A stretch of 11,066 nucleotides of DNA from TMED109 sp015660425 (GCA_029936295.1 JAPYTH010000037.1:1-11066), one strand, 5' to 3'; positions 1-7,525 are shown, counted from the stretch's first letter. Numbers and translations: made by a program. The notes: generated from the sequence alone by a model not told the origin.

Positions 1-664
1 AGGATTTTCTTCTACGCGATTAAGCCTCGTTAATAGAAATATTATTTGGGTAACAGCCCATATAAGAGGAGGAATGGAAAGAGGTATGAAATGGTGGGAA
101 GAAGGTAAAATGCTTAATAAAAATAATACTTTTAAAGATTACATTGCCGTAGCAAATTATTTAATAAAAAATAAATACACATCAAAAAATAAAATTATAG
201 GCATGGGAGGAAGTGCAGGAGGACTACTAATGGGTGCCGTAGCAAACCAAGCTCCAGATTTATTCTTAGGTATTATAATGGCTGTGCCTTTTGTAGATTC
301 TTTAACAACAAATTTAGATCATTCTCTTCCATTAACAATTGGTGAATTTAAAGAATTTGGAAATGCTAAAAAATATAAAAGCCATTTTAAGTATATCTTT
401 TCTTATGCACCATATAATAATATAAAAAAAATGAATTACCCACATATGTTAATTACTACGAGCTTATCTGATAATAGAGTTTTATTTGATGAACCAGCAA
501 AATATACAGCTAAATTACGCGACTATAAAACAGATAATAACATCTTATTACTTAAAACAGAAATGCAAGCAGGACATGGAGGAAAATCAGGAAGAGATGG
601 ACAACTAGAAGAAATTGCTCTTGATTATGCTTTCACTATAAGTCTTACAAAGAATATTTTATAA
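1..664 (+). CDS. ptrB: Oligopeptidase B (S9 family serine peptidase), C-terminal part, 5' end outside window
   Basis: Cytosolic prolyl-oligopeptidase-family enzyme; oligopeptidase B cuts short peptides after basic residues. The reading frame is already open at base 2 and reads through TRLSLVNR, AHIRGG and WWEEGKMLNKNNTF, the usual start of the S9A catalytic domain, so the ATG at 74 is an internal methionine and not the start. The full catalytic triad is visible: Ser in GGSAGG (codon 212-214), Asp in SLSDNR (470-472, followed by the family motif EPAKYTAKLR) and His in AGHGGKSGR (575-577). The N-terminal beta-propeller and the start lie upstream of the window. Its stop codon overlaps the end of the convergent epoxide hydrolase gene. 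The family assignment is firm. Oligopeptidase B rather than another S9A member is likely from the motif wording, but substrate preference cannot be seen here. Confidence 0.88.
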   Translation, partial: GFSSTRLSLVNRNIIWVTAHIRGGMERGMKWWEEGKMLNKNNTFKDYIAVANYLIKNKYTSKNKIIGMGGSAGGLLMGAVANQAPDLFLGIIMAVPFVDSLTTNLDHSLPLTIGEFKEFGNAKKYKSHFKYIFSYAPYNNIKKMNYPHMLITTSLSDNRVLFDEPAKYTAKLRDYKTDNNILLLKTEMQAGHGGKSGRDGQLEEIALDYAFTISLTKNIL

Positions 665-1813
665 TTTTAATTCATTAAAAAAAATAAACATTTCTTTTGC
701 TAAAACCTCGGAATTTTCAAAAGCTGCAAAATGACCACCTTGCTCCATTTCTGACCAACGTTTAATATCTATATATGTTTTTTCTGCAAGTATTTTTTTA
801 GGTCGCAGCATTTCTTTTGGAAATTCACAATAACCAACGGGAACCTTAACGGTTTCTCCAGTAGGTACAAACCAAGGCCGTTTATTTCTAGCATAGTATG
901 GCCAAAAAGATGAACCTATTGCACCACTAAACCAATAAAGACATATGTTAGCAAGCATCTTATCAAAACTAAGTGAATTCTCTGGGTTTCCATTACAATC
1001 CGTCCACTCATAAAATTTTTCACATATCCATGCGGCTAATCCGGATGGAGAATCAGACAAAGCATAAGCTAAAGTTTGCGGCCTAGAACCTTGAATGGCT
1101 TGATATCCCATGCCTTCAGGTTTCCATTTCTTTATTTGATCAATATAATCTTGTTCCTCGGGCAACATAATATGCTCAGGCCCATAATTTCTTATTAAAG
1201 GAAGCATGTTTAAGTGCAAGCCTAAAATATTATCTGGGTATTTATAACTAATTCTTGCACCAATCATAGATCCCCAATCACCTCCTTGAATACAAAATTC
1301 ATCATACCCTAATACTTTAACCATTAAATCTTTTAAGCAATCTGCCATTTCTTCGACTCCAAACCGTTTTTGAAAAGCTTTAAATGATAAACCAAAGCCA
1401 GGTAAAGAAGGAGCAATTACATTAAAAGCTATATCCGATTGAATTCCAAATCTTTTAGGATCTGTAAGCATAGGAATTATATCAAGAAATTCAAAAACAG
1501 AACCAGGCCAACCATGCATTAATAATAAAGGAATATTTTTCTTACCTTTTCCTTCACAATGCAAAAAATGCACATCTATATCTGATATTTCTGTTTTAAA
1601 TTGAGGAAAAGAATTTAATTTACTCTCAGAAGTTTTCCAATCAAAATCATTTTTCCAGTATTCTAACAATTTTTTGAACCATTTTAAATCGGTTCCAGTT
1701 TTCCAAGGTTCCCCAGGAGCTTGGTCTGGAAGCCTAGTATTTGAAAGACGTGTATACAAGTCTTCAATTTCATTATCTTTTATTTTTAATTTAAAAGGTT
1801 TTATTTCAGCCAT
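659..1813 (-). CDS. Epoxide hydrolase (EHN domain plus alpha/beta-hydrolase fold)
   Basis: A 384-residue soluble protein that should hydrate an epoxide to a diol through a covalent ester intermediate; the substrate is unknown. Residues about 4-110 look like the EHN domain that precedes the alpha/beta-hydrolase core. The oxyanion-hole motif HGWPGS is at 100-105, and the nucleophile is Asp179 in GGDWG. The relay His is His361 in QGGHFAAFE. The charge-relay acid is probably Glu334 in FPKEML, where relatives such as the Aspergillus niger enzyme carry FPKD. Lid tyrosines Tyr237 (GYQAIQ, before SRPQTLAYALSDSP) and Tyr306/307 are candidates for opening the epoxide. There is no signal peptide. The start is supported by AGGA about 8 nt upstream. 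It lies 39 nt downstream of the SRAP gene on the same strand, so the two may be cotranscribed. The last two codons overlap the convergent peptidase gene. Confidence 0.88.
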   Translation of the reverse strand: MAEIKPFKLKIKDNEIEDLYTRLSNTRLPDQAPGEPWKTGTDLKWFKKLLEYWKNDFDWKTSESKLNSFPQFKTEISDIDVHFLHCEGKGKKNIPLLLMHGWPGSVFEFLDIIPMLTDPKRFGIQSDIAFNVIAPSLPGFGLSFKAFQKRFGVEEMADCLKDLMVKVLGYDEFCIQGGDWGSMIGARISYKYPDNILGLHLNMLPLIRNYGPEHIMLPEEQDYIDQIKKWKPEGMGYQAIQGSRPQTLAYALSDSPSGLAAWICEKFYEWTDCNGNPENSLSFDKMLANICLYWFSGAIGSSFWPYYARNKRPWFVPTGETVKVPVGYCEFPKEMLRPKKILAEKTYIDIKRWSEMEQGGHFAAFENSEVLAKEMFIFFNELKL

Positions 1814-1852
1814 CTTATATTTCCTAATATATAAATATATATTAATTAAATT

Positions 1853-2416
1853 TTATATTCTTTCTATACACTTTGTACCATTATTAGAAGGGTAGTTGAC
1901 ATATTGACTTACTGGATAATATTGTACTTTATCAGACAAACAAGTGTTTAATAATTTTTCACCTTTTATCCAATTTGAAATATCTAACTTATCTAGTAAT
2001 AGGGGTTGCCTGTGATGAATATGAAGGATTTTTTTGCTAGAATTAGTAGTTACAATTGCACAACCTTCATTATTATAAATACCTGCCATATGTATTAGAC
2101 TATTATCAATATAATGATAAAATGGAGTCTTATGTTCTAAAGATTTCTTCCATTCATACCAACCATCAGCGATTATAACACATCTTTTACAGTCCTTAAA
2201 TGAAGGTTTTATACTTAGTGATTCTTCACGTGCATTAGATAAATTCATAGGAATTTTTGCCCATGTTGGAGAAAATGACCACCTAATATAATATAATTTT
2301 ATACCAGAAAACATTAATATTTTTTGTGAAGGAGCAATATTGTAGCGAGGAATAATATCAATATCATAGATATCTTTTACAGCCTTTTTGTTTTTTAATG
2401 AAAATCTTCCACACAT
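1853..2416 (-). CDS. SOS response-associated peptidase (SRAP family; YedK/HMCES-like abasic-site DNA-protein crosslinker)
   Basis: SRAP proteins bind abasic sites in single-stranded DNA and form a thiazolidine crosslink through the N-terminal cysteine, shielding the lesion. The 187 residues begin MCGRFS. The catalytic Cys must be residue 2, exposed after Met removal, so the start is fixed by homology although no clear Shine-Dalgarno sequence precedes it. Other family landmarks are RYNIAPS (24-30), RWSFSPTW (45-52; more usually RWG), NARxE with Asn61, ADGWYEW with Glu88, and HIHHRQP with His134, which match YedK Asn75, Glu105 and His160. The C-terminus YPVSQYVNYPSNNG matches the family ending. 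At 187 residues it is shorter than E. coli YedK, mostly through compact loops. No LexA-like operator was recognised upstream. The name reflects genome context in other bacteria, so SOS control here is unproven. Confidence 0.92.
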   Translation of the reverse strand: MCGRFSLKNKKAVKDIYDIDIIPRYNIAPSQKILMFSGIKLYYIRWSFSPTWAKIPMNLSNAREESLSIKPSFKDCKRCVIIADGWYEWKKSLEHKTPFYHYIDNSLIHMAGIYNNEGCAIVTTNSSKKILHIHHRQPLLLDKLDISNWIKGEKLLNTCLSDKVQYYPVSQYVNYPSNNGTKCIERI

Positions 2417-2453
2417 ATATCATTGCTTTGCTATATAGCTCTACATATTATAA

Positions 2454-2669
2454 TTAATTGATTATCTCAATAATAAACATATATATAATTATATCTTTAA
2501 AAATAATTGTAAACTTCTATTAATTTTATTTTCTTTAGTTACAACTTTATTCTTTTCTTATTCTGCAAAATCGCAAACAGCTATATCTATTCAATCTGCT
2601 GAACAAGAATTGTCTAATGGAAACTATGAAAAAGCTCTTGAGATATGGCAAGTACTATCTAATAATTAA
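2454..2669 (+). pseudogene. Remnant of an exported TPR/Sel1-like protein (N-terminal fragment without a start codon)
   Basis: An open frame runs from after the stop at 2451-2453 to a TAA at 2667-2669 and reads like the beginning of a secreted helical-repeat protein. A Lys precedes a hydrophobic stretch (LLLILFSLVTTLFFSYSA, codons 2514-2567), resembling a signal peptide. The mature-looking part, SAEQELSNGNYEKALEIWQVL, resembles the first helix pair of a TPR or Sel1 repeat. No ATG, GTG or TTG occurs in frame before the hydrophobic stretch, and no ribosome binding site is visible. The frame stops after a single repeat, directly against the acetoacetate-CoA ligase stop codon. The best reading is a gene that has lost its start and nearly all of its repeats. 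Alternatives are a very small gene using a rare start (ATT or ATA) or a sequencing error. Beyond this fragment, bases 2417-2669 hold only the SRAP upstream region. Confidence 0.55.
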
Positions 2670-4622
2670 TTATAAAGCTTTTTTATTATTTAGTTCTGAG
2701 TATTGTTTAAGACATTCTGGATTAGAGATAGAAGATAAATTAGGAACATCTTTTCCTTCTAATACCCATCTTGCAGCTCCCTCTACACGCTTCCCATTCA
2801 TTGTATAAGGTATATCTGTGACTTCATAAATTTTATGTGGTACATGTCTTGGAGACGCATTCTCTCTTATAATATTTCTAATTATTATAGAAAAATCATT
2901 ATCTAATTTACTATTTTTAGATAATTTAATGCATAAAATAATTTCTTCGTCATTATTATTTTTCTTACCAAAGACTAAACAATCTTCAATTTCTTTAAAT
3001 CTCTCACAAATATTATATATCTCAGCTGTGCCTATTCTAACACCTCCAGGGTTTAAAGTGTTATCTGTTCTTCCATAAATTATTGCAGAGCCATGAGGTT
3101 TTAATTCAGCAAGATCGCCATGTGTCCAAATTTCATTTCGCTCTTGAAAATAAGTATTTTTGTACCTTGTATCTCCATCTTTTCCCCAAAATGTTATTGG
3201 CATAGAAGGAAAAGGCTCTGTACAAACTAAATCGCCTGGAACACCAATTACAGAATTATTATTAGAATCAAATATTTCCACGGACATTCCTAAACCTTTA
3301 ACAGTTAATTCTCCTCTCCTAACTGGATGTAAAGGTGAACCTAACATAAAACATGCTAATACTTCAGATCCTCCAGAAATAGAAGCAAAACCAATATCTT
3401 TTTTTATATTTTTATATACCCAGTCAAATTGACTAGGGGCAACTGGAGATCCAGCAATTAACAACCATCTTAAATTGTTAATATTATATTTATTAATAGG
3501 TATTTCCTTTATGTCCTCAAGTGTGGATATATATTTAGGACTAATACCCATATGTGTTAATTTTTCTTTCTCTGCTACTTTCCACAATAGTGAACCATCA
3601 AATACATTATCTTTTTTTATAATAGGGACTCCATCATATAGCACCAAAGTAGCATTGCACCCCAAGGAAGAAACTACCCAGTGATACATCATCCAAGCAA
3701 TATTCGTATACCACATGATTCTATCATTAGACCTAAGATCATTATGTAATATATGCTCTTTAAAATGTTGTAATATAGTGCCTCCAATTGAATGGACTAT
3801 TGCTTTAGGAGCTCCTGTAGTCCCAGATGTGTATAAAATATAAGAAGGATGAGAAAATGGCAATTGTATAAATTCAAGCTTTGATTTTTTTCCAAAGTCC
3901 TTAAATAAAGTGTAATTATAATTTATCTCTAATTTATTAATATTAATATCATCTACTATAATTATAGAATCTAAATGCTCTAATGAAGATACTATCTCAG
4001 ATATACGAGAAGAAAAATCATGCTCCTTAGCATTGTATCTATAAGTTGAGGTTGTAAATAAAGCTTTAGGTGTGGTTTGTCCTATTCTATCAATTATACC
4101 TTTTGTACCAAAATCAGGAGAACATGAAGTCCAAATGGCCCCTATAGATGCAGATGCTAAAAGGCTAACTAAAGATTCAATTCTATTAGGTAAAATAGCT
4201 GCAACTCTGTCACCAGATTGGATTCCTATCTCTCTCAATCCTTCTGCAGCTTTAGAAACCATTTCTTTTAATTTACCTAAAGTAAATTCTTTTCTATTTC
4301 CTGACTCATCAGCTTCCACCACTGCTAAAAAATTATCTTTACCTTTTAACAAATTTTCTGCTAAATTTAATCTCGCTTCCGGAAAAAATTGGGCACCAGT
4401 CATTAATTTATCAGGGTTTGATATAAAGTTAATAGACCCAGAATCTCCTATTACATCAGTAAAATCCCATACAGCTTTCCAAAAATCTCCTTTATTTTTA
4501 ATAGACCAAGCATGTAAATCCTCATAAGCATAGGAATCAAAGCCCAATTTTTTAGAAAATTTATACAAGGCCGAACTTTCCATAAAATCTTTTTTTGGGG
4601 TCCACATAATTTCTGAGGCCAT
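2670..4622 (-). CDS. aacS: Acetoacetate-CoA ligase (acetoacetyl-CoA synthetase)
   Basis: ATP-dependent ligase of the ANL (acyl-adenylate) superfamily that makes acetoacetyl-CoA from acetoacetate, feeding thiolase or polyhydroxybutyrate-type metabolism in the cytosol. In the 650-residue reading, the AACS-type N-terminal domain (MWTPKKDF, FFPEARLNLAENLL) is followed by the phosphate-binding loop YTSGTTGAPK (264-273), SGGSE (416-420), HGDLAE (501-506) and GRTDNTLNPGGVRIGTAE (from 517). The C-terminal catalytic Lys is Lys611 in NGKRVE. CSPDFG and the IVHSIGG following the P-loop are typical of AACS rather than acetyl-CoA synthetase. The frame extends four codons further to a TTG at 4634, but that TTG-GAT supplies the GGA ribosome binding site for the ATG at 4622, so I chose the ATG. 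The gene is divergent from the DUF1330-like gene and its stop abuts the pseudogene. Confidence 0.93.
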   Translation of the reverse strand: MASEIMWTPKKDFMESSALYKFSKKLGFDSYAYEDLHAWSIKNKGDFWKAVWDFTDVIGDSGSINFISNPDKLMTGAQFFPEARLNLAENLLKGKDNFLAVVEADESGNRKEFTLGKLKEMVSKAAEGLREIGIQSGDRVAAILPNRIESLVSLLASASIGAIWTSCSPDFGTKGIIDRIGQTTPKALFTTSTYRYNAKEHDFSSRISEIVSSLEHLDSIIIVDDININKLEINYNYTLFKDFGKKSKLEFIQLPFSHPSYILYTSGTTGAPKAIVHSIGGTILQHFKEHILHNDLRSNDRIMWYTNIAWMMYHWVVSSLGCNATLVLYDGVPIIKKDNVFDGSLLWKVAEKEKLTHMGISPKYISTLEDIKEIPINKYNINNLRWLLIAGSPVAPSQFDWVYKNIKKDIGFASISGGSEVLACFMLGSPLHPVRRGELTVKGLGMSVEIFDSNNNSVIGVPGDLVCTEPFPSMPITFWGKDGDTRYKNTYFQERNEIWTHGDLAELKPHGSAIIYGRTDNTLNPGGVRIGTAEIYNICERFKEIEDCLVFGKKNNNDEEIILCIKLSKNSKLDNDFSIIIRNIIRENASPRHVPHKIYEVTDIPYTMNGKRVEGAARWVLEGKDVPNLSSISNPECLKQYSELNNKKAL

Positions 4623-4639
4623 AATTATATCCAAATATT

Positions 4640-4669
4640 ATTAAAAAATTTATTTATTTCTAAACACAA
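4640..4669 (-). promoter_or_regulatory. Candidate promoter of acetoacetate-CoA ligase
   Basis: On the minus strand, TTGTGT (4664-4669) is followed after 18 nt by TTTAAT (4640-4645), a 5/6 match to the -10 consensus with a weak -35. It would start transcription about 10 nt before the chosen ATG, giving a very short leader. In DNA this AT-rich such matches arise easily by chance, so this is only the best candidate in the 90-bp divergent spacer. Confidence 0.3.
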
Positions 4670-4681
4670 TTAAAATTAATG

Positions 4682-4687
4682 TATACT
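4682..4687 (+). promoter_or_regulatory. Candidate -10 element for the DUF1330-like gene
   Basis: TATACT, preceded directly by TG, sits 25 nt upstream of the preferred ATG at 4713, a sensible distance for a -10 box with a short leader. No good -35 hexamer is seen 16-18 nt upstream. It lies in the spacer shared with the divergent acetoacetate-CoA ligase, so both promoters would occupy the same roughly 60 bp. Confidence 0.3.
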
Positions 4688-4712
4688 AAGTTTTTTATAA
4701 ATGGAGAATATT

Positions 4713-5036
4713 ATGGTTTACGCTTTAAATGTATTTAATCTATTACCTGAAAAAGAGAATGATTATAGAGAATATTCTATTAAGGCAGGTAAAATTATTT
4801 ATGGTAAGGGTGGTAAAGTTATATCATCTGGATGGAAACCTATTAGAAATATTCATGGCAATATTCAAAGAGAATATATGATAGTTGTAGAGTTTCCTAG
4901 TGAAGAAATTTTTCAAGAATTTATAGACGAGGCTGAGAAAGATAATATTCATCCCTTAAGAGAGGAATCTACCAAAGACTATATTTGGACTCTTTATAAA
5001 AATTGGGATATCAGAGATTGGGTAAATAAGACCTAA
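4713..5036 (+). CDS. DUF1330-like small protein (dimeric alpha/beta-barrel fold)
   Basis: A 107-residue soluble protein with the pattern of DUF1330 members: an N-terminal strand (MVYALNVFNL), an acidic helix (EKENDYREYSIKAGKIIYGKGGKVISSG), a central strand REYMIVVEFPS, and a helix EEIFQEFIDEAEKDNIHPLRE. This layout belongs to the dimeric ferredoxin-like alpha/beta-barrel superfamily. Biochemical function is unknown for most members. I start it at 4713 because GGAG lies six bases upstream. An ATG at 4701 is in frame, but it overlaps that ribosome binding site and adds only MENI. The C-terminal tail (DYIWTLYKNWDIRDWVNKT) extends past the core fold and may be family-specific. The gene stands alone, divergent from acetoacetate-CoA ligase and converging on the ABM-domain gene. 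Family call moderate, function unknown. Confidence 0.7.
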   Translation: MVYALNVFNLLPEKENDYREYSIKAGKIIYGKGGKVISSGWKPIRNIHGNIQREYMIVVEFPSEEIFQEFIDEAEKDNIHPLREESTKDYIWTLYKNWDIRDWVNKT

Positions 5037-5080
5037 AGAAATATTTAATTTTATACATTTTCTTTAGGTAAATATTTTTT
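5031..5080. terminator. Inverted repeat across two convergent stop codons, probable terminator
   Basis: The 11-base arm ACCTAAAGAAA (5031-5041) is perfectly complementary to TTTCTTTAGGT (5059-5069), with a 17-base AT-rich loop. On the plus strand it is followed by an AT tract ending in six T (5075-5080), as in an intrinsic terminator. On the minus strand the bases after the stem are only loosely T-rich, so termination of the ABM gene is less certain. The left arm contains the DUF1330-like stop and the loop contains the ABM stop. The stem is AT-rich and the loop long, so strength is doubtful. Confidence 0.5.
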
Positions 5081-5344
5081 AGCCTCTAATTCTCCACTTA
5101 AGTACTCAGCAAGAACATCCAATAGACCTGTTTCTACTCTCCAATTTAAATAAGCTTCTTGCTTCTCAAATGATTCCCATTCTTCTACAAGCAAAACATT
5201 TGAACTTCCTTCTTCATGATAAGTCTTTACACTTATACATCCATCAAATGCTCTAGTATCTTTTAAGGCCTCAGACATCATAGAAAAAAAACTATCTAAC
5301 TTCTCTTGTTTTATTGGAAATGATAAATTAACTAATACACTCAT
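5051..5344 (-). CDS. Antibiotic biosynthesis monooxygenase (ABM) domain protein, YgiN-like
   Basis: A 97-residue single-domain protein of the ABM family: strand SVLVNLSFPI, helix KQEKLDSFFSMMSEAL, then the characteristic strand pair around DGCISVKTYHEEGSSNVLLVEEWESFEKQEAYLNWR. Members form dimeric alpha/beta barrels. Some, such as YgiN and ActVA-Orf6, are cofactor-free quinol monooxygenases, while many have no known substrate, so catalytic activity here is not established. The start is well supported: AAAGGA lies seven bases upstream, immediately after the malate synthase stop codon, leaving a 12-nt gap. It is therefore almost certainly cotranscribed with malate synthase. It converges on the DUF1330-like gene, which seems to have the same general fold but is too different in sequence to call a recent duplicate. 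A role in quinone or glyoxylate chemistry would be guesswork. Confidence 0.8.
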   Translation of the reverse strand: MSVLVNLSFPIKQEKLDSFFSMMSEALKDTRAFDGCISVKTYHEEGSSNVLLVEEWESFEKQEAYLNWRVETGLLDVLAEYLSGELEAKKYLPKENV

Positions 5345-5356
5345 ATTATATCCTTT

Positions 5357-7525
5357 CTAATAGATATTTAATTTTTTCTTTAATTCTATTCTTCTTTTAT
5401 GCAGAACTGGTTCTGTATAACCAGAGGGCTGAACTCTTCCTTCAAAAACAAGATCACATGCAGCCTTAAACGCTATAGTATCATATGAAGGAGCCATAGG
5501 AATATAATTTTTATCATCAATATTTTGTCCATCTACAACTAAAGCCATTTTTTTCATTGCTTCCATTAACTGGTCTTCTGTGACTATTTTATGATGCAAC
5601 CAATTAGATAACGCTTGTGATGAAATTCTACATGTAGCCCTATCTTCCATTAAGCCTATATCATGAATATCAGGAACTTTAGAACAACCTATACCCTGGT
5701 CTACCCACCTTACTACATAACCTAATATACCTTGCGCATTATTCTCTATTTCTTGAGCAATATCTTCATTTGACCAATTGTGTCCATCTGCAACTGGTAT
5801 TTTTAATAAATCTTCTAATTTTCCTCTAGGTCCGCCCTTAACAATATTATTCTGAACACTAAAAACATTAACCTTATGATAATGCATAGCATGAATAGTT
5901 GCGGCAATAGGACTAGGTACCCAAGCACAATTTGCGCCAGCTTTTGGATGTGCTATCTTCTGTTTCAACATATCGGCCATTAAATCTGGCATTGCCCACA
6001 TACCTTTACCTATTTGTGCACGGCCTTGTAATCCACATTCTAAACCTATATCAACATTTCTTTCTTCATAAGATTTAATCCATTCTGTAGATTTCATATC
6101 TCCTTTACGTAAAAAAGGTCCGGCTTCCATCGAAGTATGTATTTCATCCCCTGTTCTATCTAAAAAACCAGTATTAATGAAAGCCACTCTAGATTTTGCA
6201 GCACGGATGCATTCTTTTAAATTGGCACTTGTTCTACGTTCTTCATCCATAATACCTAATTTTACTGTATTAGTTGGTAATTCTAATATTTTTTCTACAT
6301 ATGAAAATATTTCATCAGTAAATGCAACTTCCTCTGGTCCATGCATCTTTGGCTTAACAATATAAACTGATCCTTCTATAGAATTTCGTATACCTGAAGA
6401 TTTTGATAAATCATGCATTGCAATTAAAGTTATACACATTGCATCTATTAAGCCTTCTCCAACTTCTAAGCCTTGATGATCTAAAACAGCGGGATTAGTC
6501 ATTAAATGTCCTACATTTCTATTTAACATTAATGAGCGACCTTTTAAAAAAGCAATCTCACCTTTAATTGAAGTATATGCAATATCCTCATTTAATTTTC
6601 TTATTATATTTTTTCCACCTTTTTCTAATTCTTCTGTCAGGTCTCCTTTCATTAAACCTAACCAATTTCGATAAGCTAAAACTTTATCTGCACCATCCAC
6701 TGCAGCAACACTATCTTCACAATCCATAATAGTAGTCAATGCGGATTCCAAAACAATATCACTTATATTAGCAATATCCGTTTTTCCAATGATATGATTA
6801 GGGTCAATCAATATACGTATATGAAGACCATTCTGAACTAATATTATTTCACTTATAGAGCTATTCTTTTCCCTGTGCCCTATAAATTGGTCAATATTTT
6901 TAAGCTGAATTGCTCCTGCCGTAGAAGCTAATTTTAATTTCCCATCACTTACATTAATACTAATAATATTATCCCAATTATTATCATTAAGCGGCACAAC
7001 CTCATCTAAATGTGCCTTAGCTTGCTTAATAACTTTATCTCCTCTTTCTGTACTATAACTTCCAACCGGAGGCAGGTCACCCATTGCATCTGTACCATAA
7101 AATGCATCATATAAACTTCCCCAACGCGCATTTGCCGCATTTAGTGAATAACGTGCATTCATAATCGGCACAACTAATTGAGGCCCACAAACTTTAGATA
7201 TTTCAGGGTCTACATTAGCAGTATCTATTTTAAACTCTCCTGCATCAGAGAAAAGATAACCTATTTCAATAAGGAAAGACTTATATGCTTCAGCATCATG
7301 CACTTGCCCTCTCCTAGATAAGTGCCAGTTATCTATCTTTGATTGCAATTCTTCACGCTTATTTAAAAGACTACTATTTTTAGGACCTAATTCCTCTACA
7401 ATTTTTGAAAGGCCTAACCAAAACTTTTCAGCATCTATTTCTGTACCAGGAATGGCTTCTGATTCAATAAAATCTACTAATTTTGAATCTATACTTAGAC
7501 CATTTTTTTCTATTCTATTTACCAT
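5357..7525 (-). CDS. glcB: Malate synthase G
   Basis: Cytosolic, Mg-dependent condensation of glyoxylate and acetyl-CoA to malate, used in the glyoxylate shunt or to assimilate glyoxylate from glycolate. The 722 residues match the usual length of the G isoform (723 in E. coli) and colinear motifs run end to end. Visible active-site residues are Arg336 in NRNVGH, Glu428 in MDEERRTS and Asp456 in GFLDRTGDE (metal and glyoxylate binding), and the catalytic base Asp628 in MEDRATCRISSQ. Cys614 in GIGCSKVPD sits at the position of the oxidation-prone E. coli Cys617. Isoform G is also marked by the inserted domain around residues 130-330. AAAGGT about 7 nt before the ATG supports the start. No isocitrate lyase or glycolate oxidase gene is visible in the window, so the glyoxylate source is unknown. 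The ABM gene follows at 12 nt. Confidence 0.97.
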   Translation of the reverse strand: MVNRIEKNGLSIDSKLVDFIESEAIPGTEIDAEKFWLGLSKIVEELGPKNSSLLNKREELQSKIDNWHLSRRGQVHDAEAYKSFLIEIGYLFSDAGEFKIDTANVDPEISKVCGPQLVVPIMNARYSLNAANARWGSLYDAFYGTDAMGDLPPVGSYSTERGDKVIKQAKAHLDEVVPLNDNNWDNIISINVSDGKLKLASTAGAIQLKNIDQFIGHREKNSSISEIILVQNGLHIRILIDPNHIIGKTDIANISDIVLESALTTIMDCEDSVAAVDGADKVLAYRNWLGLMKGDLTEELEKGGKNIIRKLNEDIAYTSIKGEIAFLKGRSLMLNRNVGHLMTNPAVLDHQGLEVGEGLIDAMCITLIAMHDLSKSSGIRNSIEGSVYIVKPKMHGPEEVAFTDEIFSYVEKILELPTNTVKLGIMDEERRTSANLKECIRAAKSRVAFINTGFLDRTGDEIHTSMEAGPFLRKGDMKSTEWIKSYEERNVDIGLECGLQGRAQIGKGMWAMPDLMADMLKQKIAHPKAGANCAWVPSPIAATIHAMHYHKVNVFSVQNNIVKGGPRGKLEDLLKIPVADGHNWSNEDIAQEIENNAQGILGYVVRWVDQGIGCSKVPDIHDIGLMEDRATCRISSQALSNWLHHKIVTEDQLMEAMKKMALVVDGQNIDDKNYIPMAPSYDTIAFKAACDLVFEGRVQPSGYTEPVLHKRRIELKKKLNIY

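Noticed and set aside
2417..2470. LexA-type operator or a clear promoter in front of the SRAP gene.
   Set aside because: I found no direct repeat of the alphaproteobacterial GTTC or GAAC type. TTGAGA (2465-2470) and TATAAT (2447-2452) are only 12 nt apart, too close for a normal promoter.
4072..4527. A 151-codon plus-strand open frame inside acetoacetate-CoA ligase, with similar smaller ones at 1674-1895, 2617-2808, 3160-3432, 3475-3684 and 6177-6365.
   Set aside because: All lie opposite well-conserved coding sequence, or mostly so, and their translations show no recognisable domain. They are shadow frames.
4623..4634. TTG at 4632-4634 as the start of acetoacetate-CoA ligase, adding four residues.
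   Set aside because: The TTG-GAT bases form the GGA ribosome binding site for the ATG at 4620-4622, and there is no ribosome binding site in front of the TTG.
4701..4712. ATG at 4701 as the start of the DUF1330-like gene.
   Set aside because: It overlaps the GGAG that is ideally spaced for the ATG at 4713, and it has no ribosome binding site of its own.
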